NCBI GenBank assembly: GCA_947471745.1
Contig: CANJKZ010001018.1
Location: forward strand, 1,854,001 to 1,918,000
Length of the DNA: 64,000 bases
Source: Closterium sp. Naga37s-1
Lineage: Eukaryota > Streptophyta > Zygnematophyceae > Desmidiales > Closteriaceae
Direction: 5' to 3'
Both the position numbers and the translations under genes were made by a program. The notes below the pieces were generated by a model. The model saw only the letters and a list, made by a program, of their open reading frames with translations, had not been told where the DNA came from and ran no database searches. Below, in pieces: positions 1 to 12,300 of this stretch (position 1 is the first letter of the stretch; each line of letters starts with the position of its first letter).

Positions 1-1700
1 TCCAGGCTTCACATTTCATATGGACTTATGGTGCATGTGGGTTGAAGATGTTATCAATGAAATAATTTAGGGTCCAAGCTAGCATCAGGTGAAGCTGTGC
101 CCGTGAGAACACTGGTGCTGTGTCCGTCAGAACACTGGTGCAGTTCATCAGTAGGGATCTAGATATAAGATACATCATGAATGATTCAATGGCATGTTTT
201 CATTTTTACTGGAAATGGGTCGGGTGAGTACAACACTTCTGTTCAACCTCGGTGGTGTATTATCGAAAAGCTCCTTACGACTGTTGTTGTGGAGCTTCCG
301 CTGCGATCAAGGGAGACACACGAACAGTCGTCGTCACCAATCACCCGCTTGTGCGACGTCAAGTTCTGGGCACGTCTCTGACAACGAAGGTGCCGCCGCC
401 GATCCACTCGATGTAAGCACGCGACTGCGTCTCGCACATAAACAGCTCATCTGTCCAGCGCTGGGTCGAGTGCTTGACCAATCACAGGGATCCGCAAAGT
501 GCTGTACCCGCGCCACTACATCCACTATCGAAAGTTTCACTTCCGCTTCTGTGGCGCACACTTTCGCGCCTCGACCTCTGCCCCTCCACACGGTCAGCCA
601 ACAGCAGCGCCAACCTCCCAGGTTGGCGCATCCTCCAGTCCCCCTACAAAGCATCGGCCTTACACCAGCCATCGATTTATTGATCAGGTCAACCTTGCTG
701 CATCTTATCCGTTCAAATACCGTCCCCCCACCACTGTCATGCCATATTTGGCGGGAGACGATGTACTGTACACCTCACCCAGCAGACACCCCCCCGCTTC
801 CTCCCGACACATCCCCCGCTCCACCTCTTCTCCCCAACCCGTCCTTTTTCCCCCTTGTCCCCTCCCCAGGAAATACCCCCCCTATCTTCCATAGGGAGTT
901 TCACATCCCTCGGAACGAATCTGGGCTGGCCGTATGCCAAGCATACAAGAAATATTTGTTTCTCGCCTGCCCTACTCCATTTCTTTGCCCTATAATTCTT
1001 GCTCCTAGCCTGTCCCACTTAGAAGACCTCAACGGACAAACAACCCCGCCCCTGACCGGGGCAGAAAACAAATAAAACCCATAGGGAATGCAAAAAGGGC
1101 AAAATCGTTTCCCTGGCAAGATCGACCGTCGACCCTCTTTCCGTTGAGGTATCCCGCAGGCAATACCCCCCTTGTCGCCAGCCACTTTCCTCGCAACACA
1201 AGCGACGCGCTTGCCAACTCAGCAAGCAGCCGCAGCGCAGGAACGAATCGCCGTGCGACTTGTCGGACGTCTCCTCGATAGCCTTGGCTCTTGACCTCGA
1301 GCCGGCCTACTCGCTCGTTACTGTCAAACATTAACCCTTGAGGTTAGTCCGTGTCCATTTAGGACGAATCGCCTAACTTGTCATTTTTTAGTGCGGTACG
1401 GAGCAGCGCGTAAGCCTTCCCCCTGACCCGATTTGACCAGCCAGCTAGCTTCCTACGCCGGCCTGTCTCCTCTCCCCGCGTCTCCGCTCTCCTCGTCTCC
1501 TCCCTCTCGGTTTAGGCTGGGTCAGCTTATCGTGGTCCTATTACCAGGGTAGGAGCAAGCATATTCAGGTAGGCTTGTGAGCAATGGCGCGGGAGTCTCG
1601 GCGCAACAAGCGCTGGTCGCAACGCGCCTAGCCTAGTCTTAGGCTTCGAAGGGGTTGAGGTGGTTACTAGGTTACGGTCAGTAGTTCGCACATCGCTTGT
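1..1700. other. Upstream intergenic region
   Basis: No convincing coding region is visible. The open frames here are short, overlap on both strands and show no recognisable domain. The last 300 bases, rich in pyrimidines and CTAG motifs, precede the GT43 start codon and probably hold its promoter and 5' UTR. A stretch near 1049-1090 resembles one arm of the palindrome at 14352-14504 (a shared AATAAAACCC motif beside a GGGCAG end), so an old MITE fragment is possible but not shown. Confidence 0.4.
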
Positions 1701-4631
1701 ATGACAAATAAGGTTGTGGGAGCTGCTCGTGCGTTGATGATCCGTGTCCGTCGCGTATCAGTTCGTAGTGGTAGTGGCTCGGCCTCAGACTCCGATCAGG
1801 CGAATAATAACGAATCGTCGTCGCAGTCGTCGCACGGCGGCATGCGACAAGGTAATGCTCTAAAACGAAGCCAAATGGACTCGTATTCGCATCTCCATAG
1901 TATACATCACTTAGGTCTCTTTAGATGGCTCATGGTTCACCTCGCGTTTGTGTTACCCGTCGCTGTTCATTTCTTCGCCTGTTCGGCAGCTATGTTCTTC
2001 GGCCTACGTCTCGCTAGGGAGATTCTTATCCTCCGTCCAGGCTCCAGTATAGGCTCCTACAGCTCCGATTTAGCCCGATTCGATATAGTACCAAGCGGCG
2101 ATCCTCACGCGTTTACAGACCGCTTTCTGATGGCTGAAACGGGCATCTCTCCGGCGATGTCCCGTTATGATCAACCGAAGCCTGTGGTGAAAGAATTTCA
2201 CGATCCCTTGGCTTGCGAATGGGACTTGGCTTTACACTGGAATTTCACGTCTGACGGACCGTTAAAAGTGCCCGCGGGAGATGACGATGAGGATGCCGGC
2301 GTGAAAACCGGCCGTCATGAAATCCTCATCCGGCCGAACCCGTCTCCGGATCCACGTCAGCTGGTCGTCAGCCAATCGCTGTTGAGACTGCTGCAGGAGA
2401 ACGAACGGCTGAGATTTCTCGCGCAGGAGGACGGACGGCTCGCATCGCTCCCCCCTCGCCGCTTTATAGTCATCACGCCGACCTACAAGCGAACGTTCCA
2501 GCAGCTGCTCATGCTAGGGTTGATCAACTCATTAAAACGGGTACAAGCGCCGGTGCTGTGGGTGGTGATTGAAGCGACCAAGACGGAAGAAACCGCACGG
2601 CTTATCGCGAAGGCTACTATCGGGGACAGCGGGTCGGACAATCCCGAGGTGGAAATCGCGCACCTGGGCGTGGAGGAGGAAATGCCCGAGGACTGGGACG
2701 AGCGCGTTCTGCTGGAGCAACGGATGCGAGTCGTGGGACTAAGGTGCGTGGAAACTCCTGTTTGTCAGTTGATGAGATAAAGGGGCTTTTTTGTTGGGCT
2801 TTTAGGCACCGGTTGGGGGGGGGGTGCGCCGAGAGGGGTTGGGTGTGCAGGAAGAGGGGGTGCGGAGATAGAGGGTGGGTGTGTGCGGAGAGGGGTGGGT
2901 GCGACGTCATTGTCTGGGTCATGGGGATTGACTGAGTATGTGCTTATAAGGTTCATTACCTTATATCTGACAATTGCTAACCTCCGAACCACTCCCAAAC
3001 CTCACAGGTACGTTCGAGAGCGCAGGCTCGACGGCATCGTGGTCTTCGCGGATGACGGCTCGGTCTTCTCCCCGAAGTTCTTTGCCGAGGCTCAGCGCGT
3101 ACCTTGGTTCGGCGCAGGCTCGGTAGGCGTGCTGCTGCCGGTCGGCTTCACCGACCTTATGGGGTCGGAAGAGCAGGCGGAGGAGCAGAGCAGTCAGGGG
3201 GAAGGGCTGGGGAAGAGCAAGGGGCAGGGACGGAAGCAGAAGCGCGGGCATGGGCATGGTAGGCGCATTGCGAGCGTTGATTCTAGTGAGGGCAGCGGCA
3301 GTGGCGGCGGTGGCGGTGCTGGGAGTGTCGAGGCTGCAGCAGCGGCGGGGGTAGGGTTAGCGTTAGAAGGGGGAGGAGCAGAGAGGGAGAAAGTAGCAGA
3401 GGGTGGGGAGGCTGGCGGAACGGGTGGGGGAGTGGATGGGGAGAGGCGGGTGGGGGAGATGGACGGAGGAGAACAGCGGATACAGCAAGGGGAGGAGAGG
3501 AAACAGGAGGGGCAAGGGGAATGGCAGACGCAGCAGCAAAAGCTGCAGCAGACGCAGGGGAAGCAAAGAGAGGGAGGGAATGGGGTTGGCGATGGGGATG
3601 AGCAAAGTAAAATGCGGTTACCACAACGCAGGCTGTTACAAGCCAGTAGCCAATCAGCGTCTTCCAGCATGTTGCGGGTAGGCAAGCAGACGCGTTATCA
3701 GATGCCCGTGCAAGGCCCTGTGTGCAATAACGAATCTGTTCTTATCGGATGGCACACTGTGGTACACCACCCGGATCGTCTCCTATTGGGGTTACCAAGT
3801 TACAACTCCCTAGGGCCGGAGGAGGAGCAACGGAGGGGCATGCTATGGCATGGGTATGTCTTTAACTCACGGTTACTATGGGCTAGAAAAGAGGAGCTTC
3901 CTGATTGGGTGCGAGGCTGGGATGAATGGGGCCCTGAGCTGGAACGAGGCCTGGGAGGAGGCTCGGAAGAAGGTTTGGAAGGAGGCTCGGAAGAAGATTC
4001 GGAAGGAGGTTCGGTGGCAGGCTCGGTAGCAGAGGGGCGGCTGTTTGACCTGCTGGGTGCGGTGGTGCGGAACGAGAAAGAGGTGCAGCTGATTGGGCAA
4101 TGCGGGCGGCGCGTGCTTGTGTGGTGGTGGAGGGCTGAAGCACGGCAAGACAGCAAGTTCCCTGCAGAGTGAGTGATGGTGTTATTCAAGTGGCCAATCC
4201 CTATCCACCCTTCCCCCTCTTTCCTGCGTCAGCCCATCACTGTCCGTGCATTCAACCCCCTGACCTGACCCCTTGCCTCCTTCCTTCCCACATCCTTTCC
4301 CTCATGCGATCCCACTAAATTATCCTCAAGTGGTTGATTTACCCACATCTTGCCATTACTGCCTGTGCCAAGTCAACTCGTTTCCCCAAACCCCTGCCTC
4401 TTTCCCCTCCTTTTTGACTCATTTTCCTCTCTCTCTGCTTCCATAATCACTTGCAGGTGGGTTGTATCACCGCAACTGCCCATTACTGTCCGTGCCAAGT
4501 CAACCCCCTGGCCTGACCCCCTGCCTCCTCCCCCTCCTAGCCCTCCCTCCCCCCCATCCCCGCCGCCCCCGCCAAAAAGCAAAAAGGGCGGTGGGAAGAA
4601 AAAGGGTGGAAAGCACAAGAATAATCATTGA
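1701..4631 (+). CDS. GT43 family glycosyltransferase (IRX9/IRX14-like, putative xylan beta-1,4-xylosyltransferase)
   Basis: Three exons join in phase: 1701-2743, 3008-4168 and 4457-4631, giving about 792 residues. The protein is a type II Golgi enzyme by layout: a basic, Ser-rich N-terminus, one hydrophobic anchor at about residues 75-100, then the GT43 core. The core opens with RRFIVITPTYKR (about residue 252) and includes RERRLDGIVVFADDGS, with the acidic donor-binding motif ADDG at about 362-365, then FGAGSVGVLLP and, at the end, WVVSPQLPITVRAKS. Plant family members build the xylan backbone with partners; that role is inferred from the family. Unusual points are a roughly 170-residue Gly/Glu/Gln-rich insertion inside the catalytic region (about 3170-3640), an acidic EGGSEE repeat near 3950-4020, and a Pro-rich then Lys-rich tail. 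Assignment to IRX9 versus IRX14 is not possible by eye. Confidence 0.85.
4226..4410 (+). repeat. Two degenerate copies of GT43 exon 3 start inside intron 2
   Basis: Around 4233-4280 and 4351-4400 the intron repeats the beginning of exon 3 (real copy at about 4477-4530). They share CATCACTGTCCGTGC or CATTACTGCCTGTGCCAAG, followed by a Pro-type pyrimidine run. Both are diverged and do not keep a usable frame. Confidence 0.7.
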
Positions 4632-4953
4632 TACAGTGCTCACAAGGGGTGTAACATTGTTACCCATAGATTCTTATTTTCTTGCATGTTTTAGGTAGAT
4701 GAATCTCAGCTTTTGAGCTATGTTTTTAGCAGTGTTTTTAGACAAGTGCCAGTGCTGATGTGCTGTCAACATTGGTTGTATTCTGTTTGCTGCTACAGTA
4801 ATATAATCCAATTCCAACTGTGTCAGCTGTGGTTCCAGATTTTGCTGATCATGCTCGTTGAGCATTCATCCTCCATACGGTTATGTCCATGTTAGAAATG
4901 CTGTTGCCTTGGGAGTACCGAAATGCTGAACATGATAACATTGCAAAATCACG
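4632..4953. other. Convergent 3' UTR spacer between GT43 and CLC
   Basis: About 320 AT-richer bases separate the stop codons of two genes that converge here. It presumably holds both 3' UTRs and polyadenylation signals. No other feature is seen. Confidence 0.6.
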
Positions 4954-6270
4954 TCACCTACAGTGATTTTCAGGTGCATCCATCTCTCTACACATAGCAT
5001 TAATAAAATCCTTGCGGGTAATTATCCCTATCAAATCCGTGGGTTTAGGCACCACACACAAATGGCGCAGACCCAGATTCCGGAACAGCATATATGCCTT
5101 CTGCATTCCCATGGTCTCCGTAACAATATACGGCGACCGGTTACTGTACGGGTGTAGATCCACGAACATCCCCTCCTCTTCGGGGGTAATCTCCAGGTCT
5201 TGAACTTGGAGTTCCCCTTCCAAGGTCAGGGAGGCTGCAAAGTCTTGCAGAATCTCTGCCCTCTCTTCATCGGGGTAAATCGTATAGTTACCACGAGGAG
5301 TGATGCAGGTGGTTGCATTGCGGTGCAGTGCGTTACAGAAGGCTTTCTTGGAGTGGAGCAGGGCAAGAAGATGCTTCCGGAGGATAAGCCCGTAAAAGGC
5401 TGTTCTTTGGGAGGGGGTAGTTTGAACATCTTCTGGGGTAATTACCCTGCCGCTGTTGCTGATATGCAGCAATCCATCTCCTGACGTGCTGCGGCTGCTG
5501 GTTTTAGTTGTGATGGTGGTATTAGCATTGACTATGATGCTGCTGTTGCTGCTTCCGCTGCTGCTGCCGCTGCTGTTGCTAATCACACTTGTGCTACTGC
5601 TGCCGCTACTGCTCCTGCTCGTCGCCCCCTCCCCTGTCCCCTCCCCTGCTCTGTTCCCTGCGCCTTCCCCAGTGTCCTCCCTTCCACCAATGAAATCAAC
5701 CACAGGGAACGCATTGTGCTGCGTGGCTCGCAAGGTGTCTATGATTCGCCTCACTGTAGTCACACCCTCTAAAGCCACCAGGCAACCCGTGCTAATAGCA
5801 CCAGAAGCAGCAGCAGCGGCAGCAGCAGTGCCAGCAGCACCACCAGCAACACCAGAAGCAGCAAATCTAGGAGTAGTAGCAGTAGTAGCAGCACCAGCAG
5901 CACCAACAGCATCGCCAGCAGTTGCGCGCCTGCGTGGGGTTCTAGGGGTGAAGGGGGCTGTGCCACGGGGACTGAAAGCACTCGTTCTAGGGCTGACAGG
6001 GCTGGCAGGGTTGGTGAGGCTTCCAGAAGGAGTGGTGGGAATTCCGGGGCTGAGAAGAGTAGCAGATGGGGAGGAAACGAGCAAGGGAGTTACCGCAGGG
6101 GAGGTGATTGAGGGGGTTATAGAGGGGGTTACCACGAAGGTTACTGCGGGGAATCTTGAGAAAGGAGGGGTGGATTGTTGAGGAGTCATTGGAGGGGATT
6201 GGGGTGACAAGATATCAGCAGCTGCACCAAAACTGCATCCCATGCCTGTCACCAGCTGTTTCTGTTTCTG

Positions 6271-6303
<33 letters not shown>

Positions 6304-9300
6304 ATGTTTGTTGTCTGCTGTGACTCTGCTTAGAACACCCCCTTTCTCTCCTTCCCCCCTTTCCTCACCCTCCTTCCGCCCCTCACCCTCCTCCCCGTCT
6401 TCCTCGAACAAAGTGAAATCCTGATGCGTGCAGTTCTCCGGAAGGTAAGGAATTCCTTTCAGGTCAACATGCGAGTCGTCTATATTCCGGTTGAACAAAT
6501 CCCCCACCGATTTCGACACCAGCAGCACCACCATCACCAGCGGCAAAAGTTTCAAGCTGCCCGTGAGCTCCAGCAGGATGACCGAGAGCGAAACGGTCAT
6601 GCGCATGGAGCCACCTAAAAAAGACGCGGCACCGAGGAGCGCGTAGGTGCCTTCCCCCACCCGGTGTGGGCCGAATAGGGTTACCATGAACATGCCGGCC
6701 ATTCGGCCGTAGGAGGCACCGCAGAGGATGGAGGGAACGAAGAGTCCGGCCGGGACTGCTGTGCCGTATGTGAGTGTGGCGAGGGCAAAGTAGATTGTGA
6801 ACGACAGGAGAAGAGACGTGTAGCTGGTAGGGGGAGGGGAGGGAGGGAGTGGGAGGAGGGGAAGAAGGAGAATGAGGAGGGAGGGGAGAAGGAGAGCGTA
6901 GGTGCCTTCCCCCACCCGGTGTGGGCCGAATAGGGTTACCATGAACATGCCGGCCATACGGCCGTAGGAGGCCCCGCAGAGGATGGAGGGGACGAAGAGA
7001 CCCGCCGGGACTGCTGTGCCGTATGTGAGTGTGGCGAGAGCAAAGTAGATTGTGAAAGACAGGAGCAGAGAGGAGTAGCTGGTAGGGGTGGGGGGGGAGG
7101 GGGGGAGGGGGGAGGGGGGAGGGGGGGAGGGGAAGGGGAGGGAGGAAGGGGAGGGAGGAAGGGAGGGAGGAGAGGAGAGGAAGAGGGGGAATGAGGATGG
7201 AAGGAGTAAAAAGGGCGATAGTTCACTCCTCCAGTTGGTTTGCCCTTATTGAAGAGGGTTACCATGAACATGCCGGCCATACGGCCGTAGGAGGCACCGC
7301 AGAGGATGGAGGGAACGAAGAGTCCGGCCGGGACTGCTGTGCCGTATGTGAGTGTGGCGAGAGCAAAGTAGATTGTGAAAGACAAGAGAAGAGACGTGTA
7401 GCTGGTAGGGGGAGGGGAGGGAGGGAGTGGGAAGAGGGGAAGAAGGAGAATGAGGAGGGAGGGGAGAAGGAGAGCGTATGTGCCTTCCCCCACCCGGTGT
7501 GGGCCGAACAGGTGGGTCATGAGCATGCCTGCCATTCGGCCGTAGGAGGCACCGCAGAGGATGGAAGGCACAAAGAGACCCGCCGGGACTGCTGCGCCGT
7601 AAGTGAGTGTGGCGAGAAGGAAGAAGGTGGTGAAAGAGAGGACCAGGGAGGAGTAGCTGGTGGAAGTTGGGGGGAGAGGGGGAGCGCAGGGTGAGGGGAT
7701 GGGATGGGAGAGTAGGGGATGAGGGACAAGGCAGGGGGAAGGAGGAAGAAGGGCCTGTGTGCCACTGTGCGTGTGAGTAGAGAGGTCAAGAAGCAAGAAT
7801 CCGCAGAGAATGGATGGCACGAAGAGACCCGCTGGGACTGCTGTGCCGCAGGGAAGTGCTTCGTGGGTCATAATCACTGTGTAAGCCATTGTTCCAGTCC
7901 CCAAAATGACTGGCACGGTCTCTTGTATCTTCTGAGCTTGTCCGCCACATTTGTACCTTTTGTAACTTACATGGCAGGTGCAGCTATTGAGACTCACGTG
8001 AATATCCCAAAAGACCCGGTGCGGAAAAGATTCCCAATGGCATCATCGTTCGTCGTAAACACCAAGCTCGCGAGATCATTATACTGCCCGTCCGGGCAGG
8101 CAAAGGCCTTGTGGTCGCCCGTTCCGACAACACTCGGGCAGTTGAAAGAACCTTGCGGCAAGCCCCCTCTTTCATCAGGGTCTTGAGGGCAGGGCAGGCA
8201 GGAGGCGAGGAAGGGACCGTAGAAGCGAAGAGCGGAGGTGAGGAGGGAGATGAGGAGCACCTCCAGCACCCTCGCCCATGCCCCGTGCCTGGATGGATAG
8301 AGGTGGGAGGGAGGAAACACGAGGAAAGGTACTGATGCGTGTGGCTTGAGGTGAGGAGGGGATCGAATAAATTAAGGAGCGGGGTGAGATGGGGCGCCTG
8401 TGTAGGACTCACCTGGAGGGTGAAATGAGGCGCCCGTGCCTGTGGGAGGGCGGAGAAGGCATGTTCACTTTGGGGTATGGAAGGCAGGAGGCATGCAGAT
8501 TTGTGTACGTGCGTGGGTGCCTTAATGCATGATACTCTCACCTGTGCAGTCTGCTCTTCCTGTAAGCACACAGCTTGACATTCAGGTGGCTAAACAACCC
8601 GCCAAGCACCCCACCCACCATGCCCAGCAGGGCAACCGGCACCACCTCCAGCAGCCCAAAGTCGATCCGCGACTTGCTAAAGGGGCCTCACCCTTGTAAT
8701 GCATGTCGCTCTCCCTCTCTCTCACCTGTGCAGTCGGTTTTTTCCTTTGCTTAAGCCAACTGCACGCACGCAGCTCACTGAGCCATGTCCGGATCTCGCA
8801 TGTCGCTCTCCCTCTCTCTCACCTGTGCAGTCTGTTCTTCCTGTAAGCACAGAGCTTGACGTTCAAATGGTTGAACAGACCACCAAGCAGCCCGCCCACC
8901 ACGCCCAGCAGGGCCACCGACACCACCTCCAGCAGCCCAAAGTCGGTTCGGGACTTGCTTCGGTCGAACAGGATGAAGCCTCGGGACCCGAAGCTGCCGC
9001 CGCACCTATCGCCCTCGCACAGGGAGATGCAGGCTCGGAGAACCATGGCTACCACGGCATTGGTGAAGAAGATTCGCCAGATGAGGGAGTTGCGCCACCT
9101 GTGCGCGTGGAGGGGGGGATGGGAATGGGGAGAAGGACATGAAGGGGTGAGGTTGGGAGCACCATGGCTACAATCGCATTGGTGGAGAAGATGCGCCAGA
9201 TGAGCGAGTTGCGCCACCTGAGTGGGTGGGGAGAGGTGACGAGGGGGAGTTTCAGAGGGAGATGCATGCGGGGCCGGAATCGCTGATCGGAGCACCAATC

Positions 9301-12300
9301 GCTTGCAATCGCTCACATTCACTCGCAATTGATTCGCAATCATTCCCAATCAGCACCAGAAGCACCCCCATCTCACCAGGAGGTGACTTGCTCCAGGGCG
9401 AACAGTACACCGCCCACAGGAGCAAGAAACGCAGCAGCCACACCTGAGGCAGCACCACACGTCACCAGGTCTCTTAAACCCCTGTCGCTGTGCAACCACA
9501 CCCACCGGCGCCCTTCAAGCCCCAACCACTCCCAAGCCAACTGCACTCGACCACTCCCAATCACCCCCAAATCTCTCCCAACCACTCCCCATCTCACCAG
9601 GAGGTGACTTGCTCCAGGGCAAACAGCACACCGCCCACAGGAGCAAGGTAGTTTGGTAACAGTTGCTCCTAATCACTACCTATCACTCCCAACCACTCCC
9701 AACCACTCCCAACCACTTACCAGGAGGTGACTTGCTCTAGAGCGAACAGCACACCGCCCACAGGAGCAAGGAACGCAGCAGCCACGCCCGAGACAGCACC
9801 GCACGTCACCAGGTCCCTCAACCCCTGTCGCTGTGCACCCACACCCACCGGCACCCTTCAAGCCCCAACCACTCCCAACCCAACTGCACTCGACCGCTCC
9901 CAATCACCCCCAAATCTCTCCCAACCACTCCCCATCTCACCAGGAGGTGACTTGTTCCAAGGCGAACAGCACACCACCCACAGGAGCAAGAAACGCAGCA
10001 GCCACACCCGAGGCAGCACCGCACGTCACCAGGTCTCTTAAACCCCTGTCGCTGTGCACCCACACCGGCGTCCTTAAAGCCTTGATCGACCCGTGATTGA
10101 AGAACAGTCCCAAAGAGGCGAAGGAGCTAGCTGCCTGGATCCGCGGCTTGCGCGGACGGCTGAGATCGCGGCGGGCGGAGATCCGATGGCTGAGACGGCC
10201 CAGGATGCTGGCGATGCATGCCCCACAGTGCACCAGAGGCCCCTCCTTGCCCACTGCTAGCCCTCCTGCCACGGCTGCTATGCTGCCCAGCGCCTGGTGG
10301 GAGAGAGGAGAAGGGCGGAAGGGAAGGGGAACGGTTGTACATTCTTCCATCAATCGCCCAAGATGCTGGCGATGCAGGCCCCACAGTGCACCAGAGGCCC
10401 CTCCTTGCCCACTGCTAGCCCCCCTGCCACAGCTGTTATACTTCCCAACGCCTGATAGAAGACGAAAAGGTGATGAGAGGCAAAGAAGGTTGTCAGGTCA
10501 GGGGGAATGGACGGAGCACGGCTGTCAGACCTCGAATCCGAGTGTGTTAACATAATCATCTTTTAACAAGGAGGGTTTAGGTGGAGAAGACAGGAGAGCA
10601 GAGGAGAGCAGTAACATGTACGTCAGAATCAAGACTTGTTGGGATTATCACCTGAGCTTGTTGGGAGTGACGATCACCTTAACAAGGAGCGTCTTGGCGG
10701 AGAGGACAGGGGGGGTGCTGACGCCGTTGAGATACCCCTTCACCTCGGGAATACCAGTGACCAAACCCGTATCCGAATATGCTGGGAGGGACTATCAATC
10801 ACCTTCACAATAAGAGTCTAGGCGGAGAGGACAGGGGGGGTGCTGACGCCGTTGAGATACCCCTTCACCTCGGGAATACCAGTGACCAAACCCGTATCCG
10901 AATATGCTGGGAGGGACTATCAATCACCTTCACAATAAGAGTCTAGGCGGAGAGGACAGCCGGGGTGCTGACGCCGTTGAGATACCCCTTCACCTCGGGA
11001 ATATTAGACCCACGTTTGAATATCTTGAAATTAATAATCACCTTAACGAGGAGGGTTTTAGCGGAGAGGACAGCAGGGGTGCTGACGCCGTTGAGATACC
11101 CCTTCACCTCGGGAATACCAGTGACCAAACCCGTATCCGAATATGCTGGGAGGGACTATCAATCACCTTCACAATAAGAGTCTAGGCGGAGAGGACAGGG
11201 GGGGTGCTGACGCCGTTGAGATACCCCTTCACCTCGGGAATACCAGTGACCAAACCCGTATCCGAATATGCTGGGAGGGACTATCAATCACCTTCACAAT
11301 AAGAGTCTAGGCGGAGAGGACAGGGGGGGTGCTGACGCCGTTGAGATACCCCTTCACCTCGGGAATACCAGTGACCAAACCCGTATCCGAATATGCTGGG
11401 AGGGACTATCAATCACCTTCACAATAAGAGTCTAGGCGGAGAGGACAGCCGGGGTGCTGACGCTGTTGAGATACCCCTTCACCTCGGGAATATTAGACCC
11501 ATGTTTGAATATCTTGAAATTAATAATCACCTTAACGAGGAGGGTTTTAGCGGAGAGGACAGCAGGGGTGCTGACGCCGTTCAGATACCCCTTCACCTCG
11601 GGAATACCGGATCCCACTGCCTCCATCGCTATCCCGTTACAGAGGCACGTTGAAACGAGTACAAGACCCAAGTTGGTCGCTGCCAGCACCAGGAAGCCTC
11701 CTAGAAAGCTGGAAAAAAGAAGAGAGGTGGAACAGAGGGGGGGGGATGGGGAAGAAGGGGAGCATGGAATAATGAGAGCTTGGCACAACACAACCTACAG
11801 CCTGTACTGAATACACTTTTTCAAAGGCGCCACAAACATTGTCCTTCTGATTATAATGCCCAGGTTGGTCGCTGCCAACACCAGGTCACGGAAACTCCCC
11901 ACTTCTGTCCTTTGATGTGCGAATGCGAAAACACCAATGGCTTGAACTGAGAGGTTAACGAAAAAGGCAAGGAGGCCGGGTGCATGTGCCGATGAGCAGC
12001 ACTTTTAGAAAGACGGGAAAAACTTACTTTTGGCCTTTGATGTGCGAGAACACGAGGCCAAACTTGGCACCACCGATTGCCTCAACTGCGAGGTTGACCA
12101 GAAACGCGATGAGGCCGGTGCACGTGCCGATGAGGAGAACGAGCAGCCAGCGCAAGGTGGTGTGGAATATTCTGTCTGCTTGAGTCATTGCCTGCCACTG
12201 GCCGTGATGCCACTCTGAGTCGAGAACCCTGAGGGGAGAGAGATATTCACGCATGAACAAAGAGAGAGAGAGACACACACACAAGCATGGACCAATGAGG

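Noticed and set aside
194-1331. Long open frames on both strands in the first 1.3 kb
   Set aside because: Frames overlap each other on both strands, have Pro/Arg-biased composition and no recognisable motif; no splice pattern supports them.
10690-11530. The CLC selectivity copies as mutually exclusive exons
   Set aside because: Seven of eight have no acceptor and lack the upstream half of the exon, so they cannot act as complete alternative exons; at most they are alternative donors.
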